A stretch of 64,000 nt of DNA, from the NCBI RefSeq assembly GCF_000378985.1, contig NZ_KB905370.1:5392799-5456798 (forward strand), in the 5' to 3' direction. The number at the start of each line of letters is the position of its first letter. Position 1 is the first letter of the stretch. The DNA is from Ensifer sp. BR816. GTDB taxonomy: Bacteria; Pseudomonadota; Alphaproteobacteria; Rhizobiales; Rhizobiaceae. Shown here piece by piece: positions 26,754 through 34,326 of the stretch. The notes under the pieces were generated by a model. The model searched no databases. It was not told the origin of the DNA and worked only from the letters and a program-made list of their open reading frames with translations. The position numbers and the translations under genes were made by a program.

Positions 26754-27004
26754 TACCAAGGAAGATTTTCGCCTCGGGGCGGTTGGCGATGATAAAGGTT
26801 GGGAGGAGCCTCTGGCTGCATGATTTCTTGCAGGAGCCGGTTGAAGGACAAGAGCATGCAGCAATTCAACGCGCTGCAGCGATCCTGGTGTGTCTGAAAG
26901 GATGCATGTCGCTGCAGGGCTGGTGACGTGGTCGTCGATGGAGGTGCCGCGGGAAGCTGCCTAAGGACGGCAGCGTCGCTTCAGCACGCGGTGTCTCGTT
27001 CCGC

Positions 27005-27616
27005 TCAGAGGAACTCGGTCAGCGCTTCGCGCGCCTGGACGCCGGAGAACTCGATCGCAACGCCCTCTTGGAAATGGCGCACGATCCGGCCCTTCATCCC
27101 GTTGCCGAGTCTGACTGCCGTCCCCATCGCGGGGCGAACGTCGACATCGACCGCGGCGCCCGAGAGCGAAAGGTCGATGATGCGGCAGATGTATTTCTCG
27201 CCGGTGTCGAGGGTGAGCTCGGTGACGATCTTGCGCGGCGCAAGCCGGTCATGGCGCCGATCTTCCGGCAGTCCCAGTTCGTGCTTGTTGGCGATCCAGG
27301 TGAGCTGTGCCGCAAGTTTCTCGCGTTTGCGCTCGGTCGCGTTCAGTTGGATGACGAACGCGTTCTCGGCAAGTCTCGATACCGTGCCTTCGAGCCGCCC
27401 GACATGATCGATATAGGCGATGATGCGCTCGCCGGCGCGCGGGCGGGCGGTCGACGCGAAAAGCACGTCTCCCGGCGACATGTCGACGGCGGTGCACTCG
27501 AACTCGTCGCGATTGGCAAGCATCAGCCGCCCCGAGAGGTTTACCGAAACGCGCTGGAAAGCGTTCTCCTGGTGTGGCCTCGGGCCGCTGTTTTGTGCGT
27601 GCTGAAACGAGAACAT
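27005..27616 (-). CDS. Tandem PilZ-domain protein
   Basis: A 203-residue cytoplasmic protein with two PilZ-like domains. The C-terminal one (about residues 118-203) has the c-di-GMP signature RRHDR (R120, R124) and DLSLSG (D148, S150, G153). The N-terminal one (about 18-107) keeps DMSPGD but lacks a clear RxxxR, so it is probably a degenerate, non-binding partner domain. Start ATG at 27616. No enzymatic domain, so it is likely to be an effector adaptor. The partner process is unknown. Confidence 0.85.
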   Translation of the reverse strand: MFSFQHAQNSGPRPHQENAFQRVSVNLSGRLMLANRDEFECTAVDMSPGDVLFASTARPRAGERIIAYIDHVGRLEGTVSRLAENAFVIQLNATERKREKLAAQLTWIANKHELGLPEDRRHDRLAPRKIVTELTLDTGEKYICRIIDLSLSGAAVDVDVRPAMGTAVRLGNGMKGRIVRHFQEGVAIEFSGVQAREALTEFL

Positions 27617-27710
27617 GGTCACTCTGCGATCGACGTATGCTTGCACGCTGCAGTATAGGTCTTGCCGGTTAATAGAAGGTTCGTCGGAAGACCTGGATCC
27701 ATTCCCGTTG

Positions 27711-28328
27711 TCAGCTTTTCCCGCCTTGTAGGATGCGTAGATGTAACACGTTGAGATTGTCTCGTCCACGCCGACCTGCAACGTTGACTTTTGTTCCTGC
27801 GGAAGATCCATGTGGCCGGTCGAGTGGCAAATCCGGAGAAACGTCGGGAAGGCTGAGGCCGCTTGCGACAAGATGCGTCAGCGGCGTCATGTGCAGCCAT
27901 GCCGGGCGCGAGAGCGCCGAGAGTGCGCCGAGCAACCGATCGTTCGTGCCGTCTGCGGATGCGAGCGGCGAAAGCAAAAGCTCGACGTCGAGCTCCTCGC
28001 CGGCTTCCGTGGCGCCGCGCGCGTAAAGCAGCATCGGCGTGCATTGCGTCATCACCTGGTCGGCGGTTCGGGCAATCCCGTCCGCCTCCGCGTCCAGCCA
28101 GAGATCGGCGAATTTCCGGTCGCGCAATTCACGACCGAACAGCGCGCAGACGCGGGTGCCTGCAAGGCGGAAGCCGATGTCTCCGTTTGCCTGCCTTTGA
28201 AGAATGAACAGATCCGGCAACAGCGAACGGATATGCGCCGGATCGATTTCGTCCCGACGGGGGAGGTCGCGATCGCCTCGAACGGTATTCCAATATTGGA
28301 ACAGCTCCATTGTCGTTCTGCTGTGCAT
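27711..28328 (-). CDS. PAS-domain protein (PAS_5 family)
   Basis: About 205 residues. Residues 5-145 form a PAS_5 domain typical of alphaproteobacteria, with the WNTVRGDRDLPRRDEIDP start and FRLAGTRVCALFGRELR. The C-terminal ~50 residues are low in complexity. No output domain such as a kinase or HTH is fused. The start is uncertain: ATG at 28328 has GGAGCG upstream; ATG at 28346 would add six residues. It lies 94 bases upstream of the PilZ gene on the same strand and may be cotranscribed. Confidence 0.8.
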   Translation of the reverse strand: MHSRTTMELFQYWNTVRGDRDLPRRDEIDPAHIRSLLPDLFILQRQANGDIGFRLAGTRVCALFGRELRDRKFADLWLDAEADGIARTADQVMTQCTPMLLYARGATEAGEELDVELLLSPLASADGTNDRLLGALSALSRPAWLHMTPLTHLVASGLSLPDVSPDLPLDRPHGSSAGTKVNVAGRRGRDNLNVLHLRILQGGKS

Positions 28329-28429
28329 GCGGGCGGTTCGCTCCATTGTTCGGCGCGCGGCTGTATCGGAGTGATACAGGTGGCGCGCTCTCGCTCGATC
28401 CTGGAAATGACGAAGCGATTTCCGTGCCA

Positions 28430-28588
28430 CGCCGGAATTAAGGTTAACGAACGGTTTCGCTTGCTCGCGCGACCCGCGGCTGGCATTCCGTGGACAGCAC
28501 TTCACGAAGGTTTGCCTTCGGCACATCGACTGGAGCACCGGAATTTGGGCTCGACGGCCGTTCAGTTTTCGCTGGACGGCCTTTTTTT
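28430..28588 (+). ncRNA. Candidate small RNA or terminated 5' leader
   Basis: Plus-strand region ending in a strong terminator. Upstream of that is a perfect hairpin CGAAGG-TTTG-CCTTCG (28505-28520). CCGGAATT occurs twice, at about 28432 and 28539. The 5' end is only estimated. No coding frame is apparent. It is either a free small RNA or an attenuated leader of the rhomboid gene, which starts 90 bases later. I could not match it to tmRNA, 6S, SRP or RNase P RNA. Confidence 0.45.
28556..28588 (+). terminator. Intrinsic terminator with no upstream plus-strand gene
   Basis: GGCCGTTCAG (28556-28565), loop TTTTCG, CTGGACGGCC (28572-28581), one G-U pair, then seven T. All elements of a factor-independent terminator are present. 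Confidence 0.85.
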
Positions 28589-28677
28589 GTTTGCTTATCC
28601 CTTTGCGCGTCGGTCCCGGCATTCGTTCGGGCGGCTGAGACACGACCGCCCTATGGGGCGTAAGCAGGAAGAGAGCG

Positions 28678-29403
28678 ATGGAACAGGATCAGCCGGCGAC
28701 ATCTGTCGATGGCGACAGTGCGGCAGGCCGCAGCCGGGAACCGGCCTTCAACCTTCCCAGAGGCCTGACCGTCATTCTCCTGTTCCTGATCGCGATCCAC
28801 GCGATCAGAGCCTACGTTCTGCCGGAGACGCTGGATCAGGAAGTGATCCTCAACTTCGCTTTCCTGCCGGCGCGCTACACCATACCGCTCGGCGAGCAGG
28901 GTCTCGTCTGGCTCTGGACCCCTGTGACCTATTCCTTTCTCCACGGCAGTTGGGAGCATCTGATCTTCAACATCTTCTGGATGGTCGCGTTTGGGGCGCC
29001 GGTCGTGCGGCGCATCGGCGTTGCGCGGCTGGCCATCTTCTGGTGTCTGTCGGCAGCGGCGGCCGTTGCCCTGCATGTCGTCTTCCACTGGGGCGAGATG
29101 GCGGTGGTGGTCGGCGCCTCCGGCGTCGTCTCAGGCTTCATGGGAGCTGCAGCGCGCTTCGTTTTCTCGCCAAGCGGCCGCATCAGCCGTCAGTTCGCCC
29201 ATCTCAACCGGCGCCTCTCGCTCACGGAGACGCTGGCGAACCGCTCTGTGCTAGTCTTCACCGGGATTTGGTTCCTGACCAATTTCCTCATCGGACTGGG
29301 GCTTTTCTCGATAGGGGGAGCGGGAAGCGTCGCCTGGGAGGCGCATATCGGCGGTTTCCTCTTCGGTTTCTTGTTGTTCGGCCTGTTCGATCCGCGCGAT
29401 TGA
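28678..29403 (+). CDS. Rhomboid-family intramembrane serine protease
   Basis: A 241-residue protein with about six membrane helices. The catalytic dyad is visible: Ser148 in GASGVVSG and His223 in EAHIGGFLFG. FLHGSWEHLIFNIFWM holds the conserved helix 2 His and Asn. Rhomboids cleave single-pass membrane proteins within the bilayer. The substrate is unknown. GAAGAGAGCG precedes the ATG. A complete terminator stands in its apparent 5' leader. Confidence 0.92.
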   Translation: MEQDQPATSVDGDSAAGRSREPAFNLPRGLTVILLFLIAIHAIRAYVLPETLDQEVILNFAFLPARYTIPLGEQGLVWLWTPVTYSFLHGSWEHLIFNIFWMVAFGAPVVRRIGVARLAIFWCLSAAAAVALHVVFHWGEMAVVVGASGVVSGFMGAAARFVFSPSGRISRQFAHLNRRLSLTETLANRSVLVFTGIWFLTNFLIGLGLFSIGGAGSVAWEAHIGGFLFGFLLFGLFDPRD

Positions 29404-29549
29404 GGGCTGCCGCACCGCCGCATCCGGTCGGGCCCGGGCAATGCTGAATTGTTTCAACATCGCAACCATCGTGATGGCCTGTTCCCCAGAAGCGACTGAA
29501 TGGCGCCGCGCGAAGGCTTGATTTCATTGGAGTACTGACGCACCATTCA

Positions 29550-29650
29550 CCACGCCGCGCGTCTGCTAGAGGCGCAAAGGTCGCTGTAGAACTTTGAATT
29601 GCTGCATGATTTTTTCTTGAGATCGGTCCCGATCAAGGAATCACGCAGTG
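29550..29650 (+). repeat. RIME-like intergenic palindromic repeat, copy 3
   Basis: First palindrome GCGCGTCTgctAGAGGCGC, with GTCGCTGTAG after it, then the shared ACTTTGAA and a diverged second arm with GATCGGTCCCGATC (a perfect small palindrome). It lies between the rhomboid gene and the CBS gene, on the plus orientation. Confidence 0.8.
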
Positions 29651-29736
29651 GGTCGCCGATCGCCTGACGTGAAGCGACCGCTGAAAAGGCCGGGTTTTCC
29701 CGCGAGCCCGGGATTGTCGCAACGGGAGATGTGTGC

Positions 29737-30165
29737 ATGTCAGTCAAAGCAATTCTCAACGAAAAAGGCCGCAGCGTCGTAACCGTGACCCCTCAGGTCA
29801 CGGTGCAGCAAGCGGCAACATATCTCCATGACAATCATATCGGTGCGGTCGTCGTCGTCGATGCGGATGAGCACATCGTCGGCATTCTCACAGAACGCGA
29901 CGTCGTCGCCTCCATCGCCAAATATGGCGCCGGCTGTCTTGAGAAGCCGGTCTCCTCGATCATGTGGCAGAAGGTCTATTGCTGCGGCGAGGAAATGTCG
30001 GTGCAGTCCCTGATGGAGATGATGAGCAAGCTCCGTGCACGCCATCTCCCCGTGGAGCAGGAAGGCCGCCTTGCCGGAATAATCTCGATCGGCGACGTGG
30101 TTAAGTACCATATTCGCGCTATCGAACTCGAGGCCGAAGAGATCAAGGCCTATATCGCCGGCTAA
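29737..30165 (+). CDS. Two-CBS-domain protein
   Basis: A 142-residue protein consisting of a Bateman module: two CBS domains at about residues 8-60 and 75-130. CBS pairs bind adenine nucleotides or S-adenosyl ligands. No fused enzyme domain. The ATG at 29737 is eight bases after GGGAG; a GTG at 29731 is in frame but is too close to it. A stand-alone regulatory module; target unknown. Confidence 0.88.
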   Translation: MSVKAILNEKGRSVVTVTPQVTVQQAATYLHDNHIGAVVVVDADEHIVGILTERDVVASIAKYGAGCLEKPVSSIMWQKVYCCGEEMSVQSLMEMMSKLRARHLPVEQEGRLAGIISIGDVVKYHIRAIELEAEEIKAYIAG

Positions 30166-30271
30166 AAGCGGATGGCAGTGTTGTCGGCCTGTCGTCGAGC
30201 CAAGGCGCACAGGACCGACCGACAAGCCGGTTGCTCTCATCTAAGAGCCCGACGGTGACGCGATCCGCGCG

Positions 30272-31234
30272 TTACCGGGTCAGTGCTTCCTGCATTCGCT
30301 TGATCTCGGCAAGCTTTGCCTTTGCTTCCAGGTAGCCGCGTTCGATCGCCTCGCCGGCCCGATGAAATTCCGATAGCCCGATGTCGTTAAGCTTCGGATG
30401 GAGCGCCAGATCCGGGGGGTCGCCGGCAAGACGCGCGCGCGCGATGCGGTCCTGGATGATGTTGAAGGCCTGGACCATGACGCTCGTCATGCCGAGACGC
30501 GCCGAATAGGCACCGCCTGGCTTGGCGGGAGCGTCGGGGCCTCCCATGCCGGCGCTATGCTTGACGACGGCGGAACGGCCGTAAAGGTCGTAGTTGAGAT
30601 TGACGGCAACGACCAGCTGCTGCTCATGCGCTCGGCATACGGAGACGGGAACGGGGTTGACGAGCGCGCCGTCTATGAGGGTGCGTCCATTCGCGTGGAT
30701 CGGCTCGAAAATCCCCGGCAGCGCGTACGACGCGCGAATGGAGGTAATCAGCGAGCCCTTTTCCAGCCAGACCTCATGGCCGCTGTGAACTTCCGTGGCG
30801 ACCGCGATGAAGGGACGGTCGAGCTCCTCGATGCTGATATTTTCGAGGTGTTCCTGCATGCGTTTGGTCAGCCGCAGGCCGCCGAAGAGGCCGCCCCCGC
30901 CGATCGCGAAGTCGAGCAGGCTGGCGATGCGGCGGACGGTCAGGGACCGGGCGAAGGCCTCCAGTTCGTCGAGCTTGCCCGCGAGATAGCAGCCGCCGAC
31001 GAGCGCGCCGATCGAGGTGCCGGCGATCATGCCGACCTCGATGCCCTCTTCATCGAGCGCTCTCAAGACGCCGATATGCGCCCAGCCGCGGGCCGCGCCG
31101 CCGCCGAGTGCTATGGCGATCTTGGGCTTCGCGGGCAGGGGGACTGGTTCAGGGGGAGTGGTCGTCAGCGATGTGCCGTTCGGGCCGGACAGGTCGGCGA
31201 TCTGATTGTTGCGCGTAAATGTCCAGTTCAACAT
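30272..31234 (-). CDS. Patatin-like phospholipase (RssA/NTE-type)
   Basis: A 320-residue lipid acyl hydrolase. The oxyanion loop is GGGAARG (about residues 44-50), the nucleophile Ser lies in GTSIG (Ser74), and the catalytic Asp is in DGALVNP. No signal peptide; family members act at the inner face of the membrane. An inverted repeat lies in its upstream region. Lipid substrate not known. Confidence 0.9.
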   Translation of the reverse strand: MLNWTFTRNNQIADLSGPNGTSLTTTPPEPVPLPAKPKIAIALGGGAARGWAHIGVLRALDEEGIEVGMIAGTSIGALVGGCYLAGKLDELEAFARSLTVRRIASLLDFAIGGGGLFGGLRLTKRMQEHLENISIEELDRPFIAVATEVHSGHEVWLEKGSLITSIRASYALPGIFEPIHANGRTLIDGALVNPVPVSVCRAHEQQLVVAVNLNYDLYGRSAVVKHSAGMGGPDAPAKPGGAYSARLGMTSVMVQAFNIIQDRIARARLAGDPPDLALHPKLNDIGLSEFHRAGEAIERGYLEAKAKLAEIKRMQEALTR

Positions 31235-31542
31235 CCGGCACCTCCAACACCGCCGAACCGATTACCGCGCGTGTCTTGTAGGTGACCCTGCCAAGCCGGC
31301 GGTGGTGCCGGCCTTGTCCACATTCATAGCTGAGACTGGCACCAGGATTGAGATATAGCCCCGAACCCGTCGCCAATGCGGCTGGTCCGGTAAACATTGG
31401 ATACATGCTGCAACACATTTCGGCACGCCGCAGTTACCGCAGGAACCGATTGTATGATAAATGATTAAACGCCCGTTTAGTTTCTAAAGGATGAATATAA
31501 CACGGGGATGCGCCAAGAAAATCCAGATGCTTGGGGCCAGAC
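31235..31542. other. 308-base gap upstream of patatin gene
   Basis: No convincing gene on either strand. It contains a perfect TAAACG/CGTTTA inverted repeat and probably the patatin promoter. A minus-strand frame at 31149-31418 overlaps the patatin gene and has no family resemblance. Confidence 0.5.
31466..31479. promoter_or_regulatory. Inverted repeat TAAACG-CC-CGTTTA
   Basis: Perfect 6-base arms with a two-base spacer, similar in form to sites bound by TetR-family repressors. It is 232 bases before the patatin start and 64 bases beyond the hisI stop. The cognate regulator is not in the window. Confidence 0.45.
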
Positions 31543-31995
31543 CTATTTTTCGGCGTAGATAGCTGCCGGATCGAAGTATCTGCGCTCGTCCGAAATGGTA
31601 ACTCTCGGCTGACCGTCCTCGACCCCGACCGTGCGATAGAAGCAGGAGCGGCGTCCCGTATGACAGGTGGCGTCGTGGCCGGCCACGGTTACCTTCAACC
31701 AGATGGCGTCCTGGTCGCAATCGGTTCTGATTTCCCGGACGGTCTGCACGTTGCCGGAGCTTTCGCCCTTCTTCCACAGACTATTGCGCGAGCGGCTGTA
31801 ATAGTGGGCGATGCCGGTTTCGATGGTCAGTGCCAAAGCTTCGGCATTCATATGCGCGACCATAAGCAATTCGCCGTCGCGGTCGTCTGTCACGACGGCC
31901 GTGACCAAACCCTTCTCGTCGAAGCGGGGCGTGAAGGCCGAGCCGGCCTCCAGTTCAGCCTTGTCATTCGAGGGGGCGGTAAAAGTAAGCGTCAT
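31543..31995 (-). CDS. hisI: Phosphoribosyl-AMP cyclohydrolase
   Basis: A 150-residue monofunctional HisI that opens the purine ring of phosphoribosyl-AMP, the third step of histidine synthesis. Family motifs are [28 protein letters not shown], the metal-binding Asp cluster DCDQDAIW and the Cys pair in [10 protein letters not shown]. HisE is not fused, as in other alphaproteobacteria. It follows folE on the same strand with a RIME-like repeat in between. Confidence 0.95.
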   Translation of the reverse strand: MTLTFTAPSNDKAELEAGSAFTPRFDEKGLVTAVVTDDRDGELLMVAHMNAEALALTIETGIAHYYSRSRNSLWKKGESSGNVQTVREIRTDCDQDAIWLKVTVAGHDATCHTGRRSCFYRTVGVEDGQPRVTISDERRYFDPAAIYAEK

Positions 31996-32010
31996 CGCAA
32001 AAGCTCCACT

Positions 32011-32095
32011 CCAGCGCCGTGCGTCTTTTCAGACGCACAAGGGTCGCTGTAGCACTTTGAACCGCTCCATGTTTTCCCTGAGCGGGAACATGCGG
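32011..32095 (+). repeat. RIME-like intergenic palindromic repeat, copy 4
   Basis: First palindrome CGTGCGTCTtttcAGACGCAC, then GTCGCTGTAGCACTTTGAA, and a second arm CCATGTTTTCCCTGAGCGGGAACATG. It sits in the gap between folE and hisI. Confidence 0.82.
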
Positions 32096-32104
32096 CGGCG
32101 GAGC

Positions 32105-32722
32105 TTACTTGAAGCCCCTCAACAGGGTCATGAAACGGGCCTGCTCGGCCGGCTCCGTCTTGAAGGCACCGGTAAAGGTGGTCGTCAGTGTCGTCGCACC
32201 CTGCTTCTTGATGCCGCGCATTGCCATGCACAGATGCTCGGCCTCGATCATCACGGCAACGCCGCGCGGAGCGAGCGTCTCGTCGATCGCCCTGGCGATT
32301 TGCGCCGTCATCGACTCCTGCGTCTGCAGGCGGCGGGCATAGATGTCGACGGCACGGGCGATCTTCGACAGACCGAGGACGCGGCCGTTCGGCAGGTAGG
32401 CGACATGCGCCTTGCCGATGATCGGCACCATGTGGTGTTCGCAATGGGAGTAGAACGGGATGTCCTTCTCGAGCACGATGTCGTCGTAGCCGGAAACTTC
32501 CTCGAAGGTCCGGCCGAGCACGTCCTCGGCGACAAGATCGTAGCCGCCGAAAATTTCCCGATAGGATTTCACGACCCGCGCCGGCGTGTCCTTCAGGCCT
32601 TCTCGGGTGGGGTCTTCACCTGCCCAGCGCAGCAGTACGCGAACAGCTTCCTCGGCTTCTTTCTGCGTCGGCCGACCGCTGGTGTCGTCGAGCACAGGGA
32701 AATTCTTTACTATGGCGTCCAT
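32105..32722 (-). CDS. folE: GTP cyclohydrolase I
   Basis: A 205-residue enzyme that converts GTP to dihydroneopterin triphosphate at the start of folate synthesis. Zinc ligands are the Cys and His of SHCEHHM and the Cys of HLCMAM; the active site includes LGLSKIAR and [12 protein letters not shown] start at MDAIVKNFP (32722); a further in-frame ATG-type start at 32740 would add six residues. Upstream of hisI. Confidence 0.95.
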   Translation of the reverse strand: MDAIVKNFPVLDDTSGRPTQKEAEEAVRVLLRWAGEDPTREGLKDTPARVVKSYREIFGGYDLVAEDVLGRTFEEVSGYDDIVLEKDIPFYSHCEHHMVPIIGKAHVAYLPNGRVLGLSKIARAVDIYARRLQTQESMTAQIARAIDETLAPRGVAVMIEAEHLCMAMRGIKKQGATTLTTTFTGAFKTEPAEQARFMTLLRGFK

Positions 32723-33061
32723 ATGGCCTCTTTTAAGCAATGCGTGATTGCTGACGTTTTATCTTTCGGACAACTCGCCATTGGCCATTCGCCTATCCCT
32801 GCAGGCATGGGTTCCGTTGGCGGGCTCCGGGGCTTTCGGGTTCTGGCTTAGCAGTGCACTGAACCGTCCGGCACGGTTTCCCAAACAACAGGCGACACTT
32901 ATCCTCTTGCGGAACTGTCGCCCCAACACGACATAGCATATAGTATGGCGCCACATGGATGAAAGAGGCCCAGCGTAGCAGGTCGTGCTTTTTTCCCCTC
33001 TACCGGAGAAAATCATGCGCCGATCACTCAAAACCGCGAAAAATCAGCCGGATCGCGCCAA
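32723..33061. other. Gap between folE and scaffold gene, with a short upstream ORF
   Basis: About 340 bases holding the divergent promoters of folE (minus) and the scaffold gene (plus). AT-rich TAGCATATAGTA near 32932-32945 resembles a -10 region. The last 50 bases contain a 16-codon ORF described separately. Nothing else seen. Confidence 0.5.
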
Positions 33062-33065
33062 ATGA
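33015..33065 (+). CDS. Possible 16-residue leader peptide
   Basis: An ATG at 33015 follows CCGGAGAAAATC (GGAG, eight-base spacing), and encodes MRRSLKTAKNQPDRAK before TGA at 33063-33065. The stop overlaps both candidate ATGs of the scaffold gene (33062 and 33065), which themselves have a poor ribosome site. This arrangement suggests translational coupling. It may be a leader peptide or an accidental ORF. Confidence 0.4.
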   Translation: MRRSLKTAKNQPDRAK

Positions 33066-33508
33066 TGGATGACATTTACAACAGCAGGATTCTCGAGTTC
33101 GCCGGCAACATCCCCCGCATCGGCATGCTTGCCGATGCTCATGCGGAAGCTGCTGCCCATTCGAAGCTTTGCGGGTCGAAAGTGCGGATCTGGCTGAAAA
33201 TGGATGGGGACGTCGTCACCGACTTCGCCCACGATGTGAAGGCCTGCGCCCTCGGCCAGGCATCGTCGTCGATCATGGCCCGGCACGTCGTCGGCGCGCA
33301 TGCAGCGGAAATCCGCAAGGCGCGCGAGGAGATGCTGACGATGTTGAAGGCGGACGGGGAGGGGCCGTCCGGCCGCTTCGAGGACATGCGCTTCCTGCTG
33401 CCCGTTCGGGACTACAAAGCGCGCCATGCCTCGACGATGCTGACCTTCGAGGCGGTCGTCGATGCGATTGGCCAGATCGAGGCGAAGCGCCTCGCAACCG
33501 CAGTATGA
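33062..33508 (+). CDS. U-type iron-sulfur scaffold-like protein (IscU/NifU N-domain)
   Basis: A 147-148-residue NifU-like protein. Two of the three cluster cysteines are present (Cys36 in KLCGSKV and Cys61 in KACALG, counting from the ATG at 33065). The third, expected near KC-A-T-L, is replaced by Ala122 in ARHASTML. Gly37 stands where IscU has the CGD pattern and the Asp is Ser38. It may be an Fe-S carrier or a divergent scaffold. No iscS or suf genes are nearby. Followed by yidD after 3 bases. Confidence 0.8.
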   Translation: MMDDIYNSRILEFAGNIPRIGMLADAHAEAAAHSKLCGSKVRIWLKMDGDVVTDFAHDVKACALGQASSSIMARHVVGAHAAEIRKAREEMLTMLKADGEGPSGRFEDMRFLLPVRDYKARHASTMLTFEAVVDAIGQIEAKRLATAV

Positions 33509-33511
33509 ACC

Positions 33512-33898
33512 ATGTGCGGAAAGCCGCAGCAAGACCAGCTTTTTCGAGGTAGCCGAAGGGTCATCGCTGGCCGCGGCCGCAATTGGTCCGGGCCGTTCCG
33601 CAAGACTCCCGGCCGGCTCGTCGGCATGGCGACCATCCGCGCCTACCAGCTGACGCTCTCGAGTTTCATCGGCAATTCCTGCCGGCACATGCCGACCTGT
33701 TCGGAATATGGCTACGAGGCGATAGCCCGCTACGGCCTTTGGCCCGGGGGATGGCTGACGCTGTTCCGCGTCGTGCGCTGCGGACCCGGGGGGACCCATG
33801 GATTCGATCCGGTGCCGGAGCGTCTTGCGCCGCGACAGCGTTGGTATGCACCATGGCGCTATTGGCAGCCTTGGCGAAAGGATGCGGGAGCATCATGA
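33512..33898 (+). CDS. yidD: Membrane protein insertion efficiency factor YidD
   Basis: A 128-residue YidD (formerly UPF0161), a small membrane-associated protein that aids YidC-dependent insertion. Core: YQLTLSSFIGNSCRHMPTCSEYGYEAI and RCGPGGTHGFDPVP. Relative to the ~85-residue E. coli protein it has a ~38-residue N-terminal extension with RNWSGPFRKTPGRL, which I recall as shared by rhizobial homologues; an internal ATG at 33626 would give the short form. Its stop overlaps the next gene by four bases. Here it is not next to rnpA-yidC. Confidence 0.9.
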   Translation: MCGKPQQDQLFRGSRRVIAGRGRNWSGPFRKTPGRLVGMATIRAYQLTLSSFIGNSCRHMPTCSEYGYEAIARYGLWPGGWLTLFRVVRCGPGGTHGFDPVPERLAPRQRWYAPWRYWQPWRKDAGAS

Positions 33899-34314
33899 CG
33901 ATCCCGATGGAATATCGGCACGCGTCTGCCGATTTTGAGCGCTTCATCCTGGATGCGCGCGACACGGCCGGTCTGCAGACCACCAATCAGGCCTATACCA
34001 TGGTGCAAGCGGTGCTTCAGACATTTCGATGCCGCCTCGAGATTTCCGAAGGGCTGCTCTTCGCCGGCGTGCTGCCGGCGGTGCTGCGCGCGATCTTCGT
34101 GGCCGATTGGGACCTCGAGGAGCCGACGGTGCCTTTCTCTGGCCGTGTCGCGATGACACGCGAGGTTCAGGCTTTCCGCGGCGATCACAATCGTTCACCG
34201 GATTCGGCCATTGCGGACGTCGCCGCGGCCCTTCGGCGAAACGTGGACGAAGCGAAGCTCGATCGCGTGCTCGCGCGGCTGCCGCAGGGTGCCGTCGATT
34301 TCTGGCGGGCTTGA
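33895..34314 (+). CDS. DUF2267 protein
   Basis: A 139-residue all-helical DUF2267 domain protein: TTNQAYTMVQAVLQTFRCRL, then EGLLFAGVLPAVLRAIFVADW, then a second similar half. Function unknown; no motifs of catalysis. ATGA overlap with yidD suggests coupled translation; 12 bases before DUF1697. Confidence 0.85.
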   Translation: MTIPMEYRHASADFERFILDARDTAGLQTTNQAYTMVQAVLQTFRCRLEISEGLLFAGVLPAVLRAIFVADWDLEEPTVPFSGRVAMTREVQAFRGDHNRSPDSAIADVAAALRRNVDEAKLDRVLARLPQGAVDFWRA

Positions 34315-34326
34315 TTCGGAGGGTAA

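Larger units (their letters stand above)
26419..27004. other. 586-base gap: AT-rich promoter region with repeats
   Basis: No convincing gene. 26460-26640 is distinctly AT-rich in an otherwise GC-rich window and holds a 14-base direct repeat. 26721-26753 holds an inverted repeat. 26956-26974 is a hairpin (GCTGCC/GGCAGC) just beyond the stop of the PilZ gene. Open frames at 26460-26684 (minus) and 26705-26926 (plus) have no family resemblance or ribosome sites. Confidence 0.55.
28329..28677. other. Gap between PAS and rhomboid genes with candidate RNA
   Basis: About 350 bases without a gene. It contains the divergent promoters of the PAS gene and the rhomboid gene, and on the plus strand two RNA structures ending in an intrinsic terminator at 28588, for which no upstream plus-strand gene exists. 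Confidence 0.6.

Noticed and set aside
26460..26926. Two small open frames in the AT-rich gap
   Set aside because: No ribosome site, biased composition and no recognised motif; more likely promoter DNA.
28430..28590. 6S, SRP or tmRNA identity for the orphan RNA
   Set aside because: No central-bubble long stem, SRP GGAA loop motif or tRNA-like ends could be found.
27810..29447. 545-codon plus-strand frame across the PAS and rhomboid region
   Set aside because: It lacks family resemblance, is antisense to the PAS gene and overlaps the rhomboid gene in another frame.
31149..31418. 89-codon minus-strand frame before the patatin gene
   Set aside because: Overlaps the patatin start in another frame and has no family match.
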